A DNA stretch of 64,000 nucleotides from Bog-473 sp963781955 (lineage in GTDB: Bacteria; Actinomycetota; Acidimicrobiia; Acidimicrobiales; RAAP-2): assembly GCA_963781955.1 (NCBI GenBank), contig CAWAHU010000001.1:1302001-1366000 (forward strand), written 5' to 3'. The first letter of the stretch is position 1. Every line of letters begins with the position of its first letter. Shown here piece by piece: positions 16,964 through 26,050 of this stretch. The translations under genes and the position numbers were made by a program. The notes below the pieces were generated by a model that was not told the DNA's origin, ran no database searches, and saw only the letters and a program-made list of their open reading frames with translations.

Positions 16964-17890
16964 ATGGTGAGGCAGAGGACGACGGCGGCACGAGTGGGCC
17001 TGATGGCGGCGATGGTCGCCACCGGTGCGATGACCGTGATGGCGACGGTCGTAGGCGGTGCCGGCATCGCCGGGGCGAGTTCGTCGACGTCGAATACCAT
17101 CCCGACGGCGCCGGAGAATTCGACGATCGCCGCATCGGTGCCCTCCTCAGTCAAGTCGGGCGGGCTCCAGGTCGCCATGGACGCCACCTATGCGCCCGAC
17201 GAGTTCATCGCTTCCGACGGATCCACCCTCGTCGGCATGGACGCAGATCTCTCCAATGCCCTGGGGCAGGTCATGGGTGTCAAGGTGACTCTGAACAACG
17301 CGACGTTCAACACGATCATCCCGTCGCTTACGTCCGGCAAGTTCAACTTTGGCGCATCGTCCTTCACCGATACCAAGGCGCGCCAGAAGCAGGTCGACTT
17401 CGTCGACTACTTCCTCGCCGGTGAGGGCTATTACGTGAAGGCGGGTAGCTCGTGGAGGCCCAGCGGTCTGGCCGCGCTGTGCGGGCATTCGGTCGCCGTC
17501 GAAAGCGGCACTACCGAGCAGACCGATGCACAGGCCCAGGCCGCCAAGTGCAAGAAGAGCGGGAAGAAGAGCGTGAACGTCGAGTCCTTCTCGGACCAGA
17601 ACCAAGCCAATCTGGCCGTATCGTCGGGCCGGGCGCAGGCCGGTTTCGCCGACTCGCAGGTGGCCTCCTACATCGTGGCGCAGTCGAACGGGCAGTTCGC
17701 CAACAGCGGGCACGCGTTCGCCGTGGCGACCTACGGGCTGGCCATCCCCAAGGGGATCGGCCTCACGAAGCCGGTCGACAACGCGCTCGCTGCGCTGATC
17801 AAGGACGGGATCTACCTCAAGATCCTCAAGAAGTGGGGTGTGCAGATGGGTGCGGTGAGCCACCCAACCGTCAACGGCGCCAAGAGCTGA
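16964..17890 (+). CDS. Polar amino-acid ABC transporter, substrate-binding protein
   Basis: 308 residues from ATG at 16964, with GGGAGG just upstream. A Sec signal ends near GAGIAGASSS; no lipobox Cys is present. The solute-binding protein family 3 pattern is clear: LQVAMDATYAPDEFIASDG, LVGMDADLSNALGQVMGV, FGASSFTDTKARQKQVDFVD and KWGVQMG at the end. Two Cys (LAALCGHSVAVE and AAKCKKSG) could form a disulfide. The first gene of a three-gene importer; the permease follows 31 bases later. Confidence 0.93.
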   Translation: MVRQRTTAARVGLMAAMVATGAMTVMATVVGGAGIAGASSSTSNTIPTAPENSTIAASVPSSVKSGGLQVAMDATYAPDEFIASDGSTLVGMDADLSNALGQVMGVKVTLNNATFNTIIPSLTSGKFNFGASSFTDTKARQKQVDFVDYFLAGEGYYVKAGSSWRPSGLAALCGHSVAVESGTTEQTDAQAQAAKCKKSGKKSVNVESFSDQNQANLAVSSGRAQAGFADSQVASYIVAQSNGQFANSGHAFAVATYGLAIPKGIGLTKPVDNALAALIKDGIYLKILKKWGVQMGAVSHPTVNGAKS

Positions 17891-17921
17891 CGCCGTAGCC
17901 CGGGGCACGAGCGCCGTACCG

Positions 17922-18965
17922 GTGACGGGGGACCACGGCCGAGAGCGGCTCCCGTCGCCAGTTCGGGGTGCCACCCCTGGCGCGTCGAACTCGGACGCCG
18001 AGCAGATCAAGGCGGTGCCCGTGCGGCACCCCGGCCGTTGGGTCGCCGCGGCGGTCATCGTGGTCCTGGCGGCCATGCTGGTCCACACGCTGGCGTTCTC
18101 GACCGTCCAACGCGGCAGCCAGACCCAGTCACGGTTCCAGTGGAACGTGGTGGGCCAGTACTTCTTCTCCTCGCAGGTCCTCCACGGACTCTGGTTCACG
18201 ATCGCCTTGACCGTGATCGCCATGGTCGCGGGCATCGCCCTGGGCGTCGTACTGGCCATCATGCGGCTGTCGCCCAATTCGCTGCTGTCGGGCGCGGCCT
18301 GGGTCTACATCTGGTTCTTCCGGGGGACGCCCGTCCTGGTCCAGCTCATCTTCTGGTTCAACCTGAGCTACCTCTTCCCCCAATTGACCCTCGGCATCCC
18401 CTTCGGGCCGGCCCTGGTCCACCTCAACGCGAATTCGATCATCACGTCGTTCGTGGCTGCGGCCCTGGGCCTCTCGCTCAACGAAGGGGCGTACATGTCG
18501 GAGATCGTCCGGGCCGGGATCATCTCCGTCGACGAGGGGCAGACGGAGGCCGCCCAGTCACTGGGCATGGGACGGGGTCAAGTGCTGCGTCTCATCGTCC
18601 TGCCGCAGGCCATGCGTTTGATCATTCCGCCGACCGGGAACGAGGTCATCTCCATGCTGAAGACCTCGTCCCTGGCGAGCGTTGTCCTGGTGACGGAACT
18701 GCTCTACTCGGTGCAGCTCATCTACGCCCGCACCTATCAGACCGTCCCGCTGCTCGTGGTGGCCAGCCTCTGGTACCTGGCCATCACGTCGGTGCTCATG
18801 GTGGGGCAGTACTTCATCGAGCGGCGGTACTCGCGGGGTGCGGCCCGGCCCCGCACGCCCAGGCTGCTCGAAATGTTCTTTCGGCTACGCCCCAAGACGG
18901 AACCGATCGGGTCTCCCGGTGACATCGATGTGGAATTGCACAACTGGAGCCACGAGTGGCATTGA
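17922..18965 (+). CDS. Polar amino-acid ABC transporter, permease
   Basis: 347 residues from GTG at 17922. A ~40-residue hydrophilic start is followed by several membrane helices (WVAAAVIVVLAAMLVHTLAF, GLWFTIALTVIAMVAGIALG). The HisMQ-type signature FFRGTPVLVQLIFWF and the EAA loop EGQTEAAQSLGMGRGQVLRL are present. The C-terminus extends about 30 residues past the last helix. It overlaps the ATPase gene by 10 bases, so translation is probably coupled. A single permease gene suggests a homodimeric pore. Confidence 0.94.
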   Translation: MTGDHGRERLPSPVRGATPGASNSDAEQIKAVPVRHPGRWVAAAVIVVLAAMLVHTLAFSTVQRGSQTQSRFQWNVVGQYFFSSQVLHGLWFTIALTVIAMVAGIALGVVLAIMRLSPNSLLSGAAWVYIWFFRGTPVLVQLIFWFNLSYLFPQLTLGIPFGPALVHLNANSIITSFVAAALGLSLNEGAYMSEIVRAGIISVDEGQTEAAQSLGMGRGQVLRLIVLPQAMRLIIPPTGNEVISMLKTSSLASVVLVTELLYSVQLIYARTYQTVPLLVVASLWYLAITSVLMVGQYFIERRYSRGAARPRTPRLLEMFFRLRPKTEPIGSPGDIDVELHNWSHEWH

Positions 18966-19735
18966 ACGACGGCAACGGTCCGATGGTGCGGGCCGAGCGG
19001 GTGCACAAGTCCTTCGGGCGGCTCGAGGTGCTCAAGGGCATCGACATCGAGGTCCCGGTCGGCTCGGTGCACTGCATCATCGGGCCTTCGGGCTCGGGGA
19101 AGAGCACCTTCCTGCGTTGCGTGAACCACCTCGAGAAGATCGACCGGGGACGCCTCTGGGTCGACGGCGACCTGGTCGGATACCGCCAGCAGGGAGAGAA
19201 GCTGCACGAGCTGAAGGACCGCGAGGTCTGTGCCCAGCGGGCCCAGATCGGGATGGTGTTCCAGCGCTTCAACCTGTTCCCCCACATGCGGGTCGTGGAC
19301 AACGTCACGGTTGGTCCCCGTCGGGTCAAGGGCGAGTCCCAGGCGGTGGCGACGGAGCGAGCCGAGCGGCTCCTGGCTCGCGTCGGGCTGACCGAAAAGG
19401 CAACGGCGTACCCCAACCAGCTCTCTGGTGGACAGCAGCAGCGGGTGGCGATTGCCCGGGCGCTGGCCATGGAGCCGAAGCTCATGCTGTTCGACGAACC
19501 GACGTCCGCTCTCGACCCCGAGTTGGTCGGAGAGGTGCTCGACGTCATGCGCGGCCTGGCGGAGGAGGGCATGACCATGATCGTGGTGACCCACGAGATC
19601 GGGTTCGCCCGCGAGGTGGCGGATCAGGTGGCGTTCATGGACGAGGGGGTGGTGGTGGAGGCCGGGCCGCCGCAAGCCGTCCTGGCCGACCCCTCGCACG
19701 AACGCACTCGGTCCTTCCTGTCCAAGGTGCTCTGA
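18956..19735 (+). CDS. Polar amino-acid ABC transporter, ATP-binding protein (GlnQ-like)
   Basis: 259 residues from GTG at 18956. Walker A is GPSGSGKST, the Q-loop is MVFQRFNLFPHM, the ABC signature is LSGGQQQRVAIARALAM, Walker B is LMLFDEPTSALD and the switch His is in VVTHEIGFA. All sites are intact. Sequence flow matches the GlnQ/HisP class for polar amino acids. A GC hairpin at 19755 ends the operon. Confidence 0.95.
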   Translation: MALNDGNGPMVRAERVHKSFGRLEVLKGIDIEVPVGSVHCIIGPSGSGKSTFLRCVNHLEKIDRGRLWVDGDLVGYRQQGEKLHELKDREVCAQRAQIGMVFQRFNLFPHMRVVDNVTVGPRRVKGESQAVATERAERLLARVGLTEKATAYPNQLSGGQQQRVAIARALAMEPKLMLFDEPTSALDPELVGEVLDVMRGLAEEGMTMIVVTHEIGFAREVADQVAFMDEGVVVEAGPPQAVLADPSHERTRSFLSKVL

Positions 19736-19754
19736 ACCTTCCTCGACCTTCCTC

Positions 19755-19771
19755 GGCCCGCGGGGCGGGCC
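19755..19771 (+). terminator. Hairpin after ABC operon
   Basis: GGCCCGC-GGG-GCGGGCC, a perfect 7-bp stem 20 bases after the ATPase stop, followed by GACGGGCC repeats that could extend alternative pairing. There is no T-run. Confidence 0.5.
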
Positions 19772-19816
19772 GACGGGCCGACGGGCCGTCGTGTGCGGCG
19801 TGGAAGACGTCGGCCC

Positions 19817-19873
19817 TCAGGAAGCGCCCTGGGTCAGGTAGTCGGTGCCGTCGTGGGGGAGGTACGGGCACAT
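19817..19873 (-). CDS. Candidate 18-residue micro-protein with strong RBS
   Basis: The frame ATG 19873 to TGA 19817 encodes MCPYLPHDGTDYLTQGAS. AAAGGAG lies exactly six bases before the ATG, one of the best ribosome sites in the window, which is the main reason to list it. It is on the same strand as the Crp/Fnr gene and about 170 bases downstream, beyond a pair of Crp-like sites. It is convergent with the ABC operon and has no gene directly after it, so it is not an obvious leader peptide. Function unknown. Confidence 0.4.
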   Translation of the reverse strand: MCPYLPHDGTDYLTQGAS

Positions 19874-19985
19874 GGCCTGCTCCTTTCTGCTCTGGGCTGC
19901 TCTGAGTTCTCCGGGTCTGCGTTGAGTTGTCCGGGAGTTGTGTTTGGAACCTGGATTCAGGATGCGCCCTCCGGGGCGCGGCGTC

Positions 19986-20024
19986 TGTCACCCAGGCGAC
20001 GTTCGCAGTGTCACGAAGGCGACA
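19986..20024 (-). promoter_or_regulatory. Two Crp-like 16-bp sites
   Basis: TGTCACCCAGGCGACG (19986-20001) and TGTCACGAAGGCGACA (20009-20024) share TGTCAC-N2-AGGCGAC and are near-palindromic (TGTCRC-N4-GYGACA). Size and symmetry match Crp/Fnr dimer sites. They start 23 bases apart, about two helical turns, immediately downstream of the Crp/Fnr gene and upstream of the 18-codon ORF. Confidence 0.4.
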
Positions 20025-20040
20025 GTTCTGTGCGTGACGC

Positions 20041-20685
20041 TCAGCGGGCCCGGCGGGCGATCTCGAGGGGGTCGGTCACGGCGATGCGGCCCCGAGTGAG
20101 GCTCACGAGGCCGTCGTCCTGGGCCCGGCGCAACACCTTGTTGAGGCTCTGCCGGGTGGTACCGGCCATGGAGGCCAAGTCGTCCTGGGTCAGGGGGATG
20201 GAGCCCCGTGACGCGTAGACCTCGCCGAGCATGGCCAGGTGTCGGTAGACGCGCTTCTCGACGGGCATGTAGAGGGCATCGACCAGGGTCTGCGACGTCG
20301 ACCTGAGCCTGGCGTCCAGCGCCACGACGAGGAGCCGGAGGACGCTCGGGTGGTCGGTCAGCAACTGCTCGAACGCTGTTCTGCTCAGCGAGAGGGTCTG
20401 GACGGGCTCGAGGGCGAAGACCGAGGCGGACCGGACCGCTGGCGAGGAGATGAGCGCCTGCTCACCGAAGGCGTCACCTGGAACCAGGACGTTGAGAGTG
20501 GCGACGTCACCGATCGGTGTGGTCACGCGCACGGCGACGGTACCCTCGGCCAAGAGGTGCAGGCTCTCGGCCGGGTCCCCTTCCCGGAAGACGGCCTCGC
20601 CCTTGGCGAAGCGCCGGCGGTGGCAGGTCGCCAGGAGCGAGCGCCTGTCGTCTTCCGCCATCGCCGAGAGGAGCGACCACTCCAC
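20041..20685 (-). CDS. Crp/Fnr-family transcriptional regulator
   Basis: 214 residues. The N-terminal cyclic-nucleotide-binding fold is seen in RRFAKGEAVFREGDPAESLH, VLVPGDAFGEQALIS and VRSASVFALEPVQTLSLS. The dimer helix follows, then a Crp-type winged helix with LTQDDLASMAGTTRQSLNKV and GLVSLTRGRIAV. No Cys cluster for an Fe-S centre is present, so it is not Fnr-type. GTG at 20683-20685 with AAAGGGG upstream is preferred over the longer frame to 20748. It is divergent from the P450 at 21 kb. Confidence 0.9.
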   Translation of the reverse strand: MEWSLLSAMAEDDRRSLLATCHRRRFAKGEAVFREGDPAESLHLLAEGTVAVRVTTPIGDVATLNVLVPGDAFGEQALISSPAVRSASVFALEPVQTLSLSRTAFEQLLTDHPSVLRLLVVALDARLRSTSQTLVDALYMPVEKRVYRHLAMLGEVYASRGSIPLTQDDLASMAGTTRQSLNKVLRRAQDDGLVSLTRGRIAVTDPLEIARRAR

Positions 20686-20999
20686 AACGGCCCCTTTCGG
20701 ATCACTCGACCGGTGCCGCACCCGCAGTGGACTGTCGTACCCGCCCACCTCGCAGTGCGCAGCATCCAGACACTAGGCCGGTGAGGTGGTTCGTCGGCGT
20801 CCGGTCGTTGACGGGGAACGGATGTTGCACTAGAGAGTCTGTGAGGCGCGGGAGTCCGCGTCGGGATCCCGTCGAGGACGGGACGGGAGGATCGGTAGCC
20901 GATGGGCGGTGAAGCGGTCGTTCCCTGGACGGAGCCGGGTCGTATCCGGGCCGTGCTCTCGGAGGCGTCGTCGCACGCGGACCGACGGCGATCGACGAG

Positions 21000-22091
21000 G
21001 TGACGGGTGCCGTGTGGGTGTTCCGCCACGAGGAGATCGGCCGACTGGCGCACGACTCGCGGATGGCCGGCGTCGGGTTGAGCTTCTTCGACCTCATGGG
21101 GATCGAGGGGCAGCTCCGCGACTGGTACGGCTCGCTCATGTTCACCAATGAGGGTGATGAGCATGTCCGGCTCCGTCGGCTGGTGAACCGAGCCTTCACC
21201 CCCAGGTCGGTCGAGCAGCTCCGCGGGGGTGTTGCGTCCCTGGCGGCCGAGACTTTCGTGGATCTCGACGCCCGCGGCGGGGGCGACCTCGTCGGATCGT
21301 TCGGCCGGCTGGCCATCCGGGCCATGTGCCGCCTGCTGGGCGTACCCGAGGAGGACGTGTCCGTGTTCGGCGACTGGGCAGACGCATTGAGCCCTGTGTT
21401 CGGCTACATGGATCCCGAGCAGATCCGCTCGGCCGAAGCGGCGCTGGGCGAGCTGCTCGGCTACGTGGGTGCTCTCGTGGCGAGGCGGCACGGTGATCCT
21501 GAGGACGACCTCATCACCGCGCTCATCCGAGCCGAAGAGGAGGGTGACCGGCTCACCCGGGAGGAGGTGGTGACGATGGTGGCCAACCTGCTCGTCGGCG
21601 GCCACGACACGACCACCAGCCAGATCGGCTGCTCGCTCCTCTCGTTGCTGACGCATCCCGATGCCGTGGGGCGCATCCGGGCCGGAGAGGTCGGCCTGCC
21701 CTCCGCGATCAGCGAGACCCTGCGCTACGAGCCGAGCATCGGGCTCATTCCGCGCACGGTGGCGGGCGAAATCGACATCGGTGGGACGACCCGCCCGGCC
21801 GGGACGGTCGTCTTCCTGTCGGTAATGATCGGCAATCGGGACCCGGCGGTCTGGAGTGACGCGGACACGTTCGACGTCGGTCGGTTCGAGTCGCCGGGTA
21901 CCCCCCGCCTGCTCTCGTTCGGTTCCGGACCGCACTATTGCCTCGGCACGAACCTCGCCCGTATGACGCTCGAAGAGACCGTCGGCGGAATGGCCGCCCG
22001 CGACGTCTCACTGGTCGGGGGGTCGGACGCGGTCGAGTGGCGGCAGGTGTTGGGACGGAGCCCGTCGTCTTTGCCGGTCCGCGTCGGGTAG
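21000..22091 (+). CDS. Cytochrome P450 (N-terminus shifted out of frame)
   Basis: 363 residues are in frame from GTG at 21000. The I-helix is VGGHDTTTSQIG, the ExxR is ETLRY, and the heme loop is FGSGPHYCLGTNLARM. The natural N-terminus lies in another frame: ATG at 20902 opens MGGEAVVPWTEPGRIRAVLS and runs to AHADRR-like sequence, and one extra C near 20978 (GACCG to GACCCG) would join it to AIDEVTGAVWVF. The full protein would be about 396 residues. It is convergent with a CMD-SDR-thioesterase operon. A real frameshift and a sequencing error are both possible. Confidence 0.88.
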   Translation: MTGAVWVFRHEEIGRLAHDSRMAGVGLSFFDLMGIEGQLRDWYGSLMFTNEGDEHVRLRRLVNRAFTPRSVEQLRGGVASLAAETFVDLDARGGGDLVGSFGRLAIRAMCRLLGVPEEDVSVFGDWADALSPVFGYMDPEQIRSAEAALGELLGYVGALVARRHGDPEDDLITALIRAEEEGDRLTREEVVTMVANLLVGGHDTTTSQIGCSLLSLLTHPDAVGRIRAGEVGLPSAISETLRYEPSIGLIPRTVAGEIDIGGTTRPAGTVVFLSVMIGNRDPAVWSDADTFDVGRFESPGTPRLLSFGSGPHYCLGTNLARMTLEETVGGMAARDVSLVGGSDAVEWRQVLGRSPSSLPVRVG

Positions 22092-22098
22092 GCGTCAT

Positions 22099-22114
22099 CA
22101 CCGCCGCGGCGGTG
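22099..22114. terminator. 16-bp perfect palindrome between convergent stops
   Basis: CACCGCCGCGGCGGTG sits exactly between the P450 stop (22091) and the CMD stop (22115). It is self-complementary and could act as a compact bidirectional terminator; there is no T-run. Confidence 0.4.
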
Positions 22115-22480
22115 TCACTCCCCGCGCACCTGCGCCCAGGCCCGGTCCAGACATGCCCGGGCTGCCGTCGCCTTCGGATGACCTGCGTACGCCGCGAAAT
22201 GGATGACAAACTCGCGGAGCTCCTCGATCGCGATGTCCCCGGTGCGCAGGGCCGCGCCCAGGTGTGTCTCCATGGCGACCGGTGCACCGGTCATGCAGGC
22301 GCACGTGATCGAGATCCAGCGTCGCTCCTTGCGCGTGAGGCCAGGTCGTGTCCAGATCTCGGCGAACACCTGGTCGATGACCACGTCGGCGACGAAGTCG
22401 TCTCCCCGCTCCGGTGCGGCGATCCCGGTGACGTCTGTGAACATCTCCGCGCCGCGCGCCCAGCGCTCATCAGCGGTCAT
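22115..22480 (-). CDS. Carboxymuconolactone decarboxylase family protein
   Basis: 121 residues. The CMD fold is seen in FAEIWTRPGLTRKERRWISI, then ACMTGAPVAMETHLGAALRT (conserved His in THLGAAL) and EFVIHFAAYAGHPKA. The CxxC of AhpD is absent, placing it with the gamma-carboxymuconolactone decarboxylase type. ATG at 22480 with GGGAGG upstream overlaps the SDR stop by four bases, so translation is coupled. Last gene of a thioesterase-SDR-CMD operon. Confidence 0.85.
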   Translation of the reverse strand: MTADERWARGAEMFTDVTGIAAPERGDDFVADVVIDQVFAEIWTRPGLTRKERRWISITCACMTGAPVAMETHLGAALRTGDIAIEELREFVIHFAAYAGHPKATAARACLDRAWAQVRGE

Positions 22481-23277
22481 GTTGCCTCCCCGAGGTGGTC
22501 GATCTGAGACTGGAGGAACGATTCCCGGTCGCTGGCGTGCCGGCCCACCATGGCTGAGGCCTCCGGGTCCGTGAGCACGAGCAGTGTGTCGTCGAGGATG
22601 CCCCGCACGACCAGCTCTCCCGCCTCTTCCGCGCTGATCAGCGGGACCTGCGGCGCCTGGACAGGCGTCCACGGTCCGTACTCGCGGATCTGCTCGACGA
22701 TGTTGGTGAGCACGCCGGCCGGGCAGAAGCAGGTCACGCCGACGCCGCGCGGACGGAGGTAGAGCGCCAGGGACTCGGTCAGGGCGACGACGCCCGCTTT
22801 GGAGGCGGCGTAGGGGAGGCGGTCGTAGGCGTAGGGGAAGAGCCCCGCCGTCGACCCCGTCGTGACCACGTGGCCGGAGCCCTCCGCGAGAAGCCGTGGC
22901 AGGAAGGCCTGCAGCACCCGTACCGTCCCCAGCAGGTTCACGTCGACGACCGAGGACCACGCGTCCAGCGGGATCTCGAGCGGCAGGCCCTTGGCGATCA
23001 CGCCGACGTTGCTCATGACGATGTCGACGCGACCGAAGGCGGCCTCGGCGACCCGGGCCAGGTCGGCGACGTCCCCATCGTCGGTGACGTCGCAGCGGGT
23101 GTCGGTCGCTCGCCCGCCGAGCTCGGCGACCTCGTCGGCCACCGCACGGGCCCTGCCTGCGTCGATGTCACTGACGACGACGTCCGCCCCCCGGCGGGCG
23201 AGCGAAAGGGCCGTGGCCCGTCCGATCCCGCTTCCGGCGCCCGTGATCACCGCGACAGCCCCGGCCACGGTCTCCAT
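22477..23277 (-). CDS. Short-chain dehydrogenase/reductase
   Basis: 266 residues. The cofactor motif is ITGAGSGIGRATALSLARRG, followed by VSDIDAGRAR, which favours NAD(H) because of the Asp after strand 2. NVG stands for NAG in SNVGVIAKG. The catalytic Ser is in TTGSTAGLFPY and YxxxK is YAASK. The substrate is unknown. It sits 33 bases after the thioesterase gene and overlaps the CMD gene, suggesting a short catabolic or lipid pathway. Confidence 0.9.
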   Translation of the reverse strand: METVAGAVAVITGAGSGIGRATALSLARRGADVVVSDIDAGRARAVADEVAELGGRATDTRCDVTDDGDVADLARVAEAAFGRVDIVMSNVGVIAKGLPLEIPLDAWSSVVDVNLLGTVRVLQAFLPRLLAEGSGHVVTTGSTAGLFPYAYDRLPYAASKAGVVALTESLALYLRPRGVGVTCFCPAGVLTNIVEQIREYGPWTPVQAPQVPLISAEEAGELVVRGILDDTLLVLTDPEASAMVGRHASDRESFLQSQIDHLGEAT

Positions 23278-23310
23278 CGGCGAGTCTCCCGTCCGTCTCG
23301 TGCGCCGCGG

Positions 23311-24129
23311 TCAAGTCACATCGAGGGTGCCGAGGACCAAGAGCCGGTCACCGGCTCCCGCGTCCCGGACCCTGACGTGCACCATCGCCGTGCCGCCGCC
23401 GACTGTCACAACATGGGGGACGGCGCGCGCCGGGCCGACTCGGCCGGGTGCCAGGTACCGGATCATGGCGCTGCGCACCCGCCCCGGGCGCCCGAGCGCG
23501 GCCGAGCCGGCCGTCTCCGCCGCCACGTCGAGCAGGCACCCGGTGACACCCCCGTGGAGGATCCCCCACGGGTTCCGGAGCCAGTCCTCGATGTCGACCT
23601 CGACGGATCCGTCCTCGTCGGCCCGGAAGCCGAGATACGCGGCGATTCGCTCCCCGCCGGCCGGCGCGCCCTGGCTGACCTGGAGCGGTCGGCCCACGGG
23701 GACTTGCAGCTGCGAACGCTCGAAGGAGAACGGGAACGGACGGCCGGTGCACGTGCCCCCGCCCACGACGGTCCCGGTGGTCTCGTCGTGGAGCGTGAAG
23801 GTCGACACCGCCGTCGTCTCTCCGGCACGCAGGACTTCGGCGTCGACGCGCAACGACCCGGCGGTCACGGGCACCGTCATCTCCACGTGGAGGTCGGTCG
23901 TCACGGTCCAGCGCTCTCGCTCGAGCACGGCCACACCCATGGCCAGGCCGGTGGCCAGGTCGACGGCGTAGCTGACCGCACCGAGGCGGATACATCCGGA
24001 GCTGTCGAGCAGGTCGTCGCGTACGACGATGGTGCAGCTCACGGAGTCTTCGCCGGTGCGGATGGACGTCGTGCAGAAGAATCCGACCAGGTTCTTGGGC
24101 ACGTCCGGACCAGGCAGCGTGCTCGACAC
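23311..24129 (-). CDS. Double-hotdog thioesterase-like protein
   Basis: 272 residues with two hotdog modules. The first contains VSYAVDLATGLAMGVAVLE and DLHVEMTVPVTAGSLRVDAE. The second contains NPWGILHGGVTGCLLDVAAE (the HGG motif of PaaI/4HBT thioesterases) and IRYLAPGRVGPARAV. The HGG sequence in the second module suggests acyl-CoA thioesterase activity; the first module has lost it. First gene of the operon with the SDR and CMD genes. Confidence 0.78.
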   Translation of the reverse strand: MSSTLPGPDVPKNLVGFFCTTSIRTGEDSVSCTIVVRDDLLDSSGCIRLGAVSYAVDLATGLAMGVAVLERERWTVTTDLHVEMTVPVTAGSLRVDAEVLRAGETTAVSTFTLHDETTGTVVGGGTCTGRPFPFSFERSQLQVPVGRPLQVSQGAPAGGERIAAYLGFRADEDGSVEVDIEDWLRNPWGILHGGVTGCLLDVAAETAGSAALGRPGRVRSAMIRYLAPGRVGPARAVPHVVTVGGGTAMVHVRVRDAGAGDRLLVLGTLDVT

Positions 24130-24177
24130 GAGCGAACTCTACACAGCGCCCCGGGTCGAGCCCGTCCGGGCGGTGGC

Positions 24178-25904
24178 TCAGTCGGCGCCGTAGAACGGCG
24201 CGTCGAAGGCGAAGACCCCGCCGTCGGAGGCCACCATCCAGTAGCCGCCCGTGGCGTCGTCCGCCGCCATGCCCGTGACGGGGGCGTTCAGGCGGATCCC
24301 GCCCGTGCTGCCGAGGAACGGTGCCGCGCCGAACGCGAAGACCCCGCCGTCGGACGCCACCAGCCAGTAGCCGCCGCTGCCCGGGGGCGTCGCCATGCCG
24401 TTGATCGGCTGCTGCAGGTGCAGGCCGCCGGTCGAGCCGTAGAAGGGCGCGCCGAAGGCGAAGATCCCGCCGTCGCTCGCCACGAGCCAGTAGCCCCCCG
24501 TCTGCGCGTCCGAGCTGACGCCCACCACCGGGGCGTTCAGGGGCCGCCCCCCATGGAGCCGTCGAATGCGGCGTCGCCGAAGGCGAAGATCCCGCCGTCG
24601 CTCGCCACGAGCCAGTAGCCCCGTCCGTCCGGGGTGGGGGCGAGGTTCACCACGGGGGCGTTCAGGGGCCGGCCCCCCATGGAGCCGTAGAAGCCGGCGT
24701 CACCGAAGGCGAATGTCCCGCCGTCGGCGGCGACGAGCCAGTACCCCCCGCCATCGGGGGTGGCGACGATGTGGGTGATGGGAGCGTTGAGCGGCGTTCC
24801 CGCCATGGACCCGTAGCCCGGGAGGTTGTGGGCCGACACGGCGCCCTCGGCGTCGGCCAGCCAGTACCCCGACCCGGACGGTGGCGCCGCGATGCCGGTC
24901 ACGGGACCCGGGAAGGTACGGGCCTGGCCAGAGTCCGGGCTCACCATGAGCGAGGACTCGTCGACGGCCTCGAAGGCGCTGGCGGGGATCCGCTTCAGCT
25001 CGTCGACGAGCGCCGGGGGCCACGAGGGGTCGGCGGTTCCGCCGAAGTACCAGTTGCTCCCGTTGTCGGCGACGATGAGGCCGTAGCGTTGCATGGCCCG
25101 CAGGACGACCTGGGCCGGGGGGGAGAAGCCGCTGATGTCGAAGTTGGTCTTGAGCCGGAAGCGGGCGCCCATCGGTGGCAGGTTGGGGTCCGAGCGTGCG
25201 CCGGCCTCGTGGCGGGCCGGCCAGATGTAGCTGGTGTCGGTCGTGTCGGCCGTCATCCGTATGGCGTGGGTGATGCTGCCCGAGAGCACCTCGTCGTAGC
25301 GCGCGAGGCCGGGCAGGATCGGCAGTCCGGCCGCGTCGGCTGACGTCCATCCGGCGGGTCGCAGGACGTTCGAGTTCAGGTTCCAGACGGCGCCGGAGCC
25401 CGCGGTGGAGCCGCCCGCGCTGTAGTGCGCGTCGTAGAGCTCGTAGAGGGTGCACGTGGTCGGGTCGACCATGAGTGCGTGTCGGTCGCCCGTCGAGCTC
25501 TGCCCCCCTTCGATGGGCGTGTCCGGCCCGAAGGGGTAGGGCCCGGGGTCACTCTCGCTCGCGTACTGGAACGACACGTTGACCAATGCATGGCCGGAAG
25601 GCACCACGGTGTAGGGCATGCCGTAGGGGTTGGTGGGGTCACCGGACGGCCCGAAGTCGGGGTGCAGGTTCGTGCTGCCCGAGTTCATGCTGGCCAGCCA
25701 CTGCGCCGAGTGCGGGTTGACGGGGAGGTTCGTGACCGGCGTGTTCCAGACGTTGTCCGAGGGGAACATCGGGCAGCTCGCCCCTCCGGGGAGGGGTGTG
25801 CCCGCCGAGGCGAGGCTCGGGCCCGCCGTCGACGTGGCGAGGGTCAGCGCGCCTGCGAGCAACGACGCACCGCACAGCGCGCGGGCGACACGACCTGGTT
25901 TCAT
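24178..25904 (-). CDS. Secreted protein with GYWLVASDGG repeats, frameshifted near 24548
   Basis: ATG at 25902-25904 begins a signal peptide (ALCGASLLAGALTLATSTAG). The mature N-terminal ~300 residues (SCPMFPSDNVWNTPVTNLPV, GDRHALMVD, LYELYDAHYS) form a domain I cannot name. The C-terminal part is a string of ~33-residue repeats such as GGGYWLVAADGGTFAFGDAG. The frame stops at 24537, but three more repeats continue in another frame to 24178. Compared with the neighbouring repeat, the copy at ~24548 lacks one G before CCCCCC, which explains the break. The intact length would be about 575 residues. Confidence 0.75.
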
Positions 25905-26050
25905 GCGGGCCCCCCTCTGTCTTCCCGGACGGCCCCCAGTGTCGCGCAGCGCGCTCCACGGGCGAGGCCCACGGAGCCCGAGTCCCGCCGTCTGTCCGCG
26001 AGTTGTGCACGCATTGCGCGGCGGGGGGGCAGTCCTGAGAGAATGCCCGC

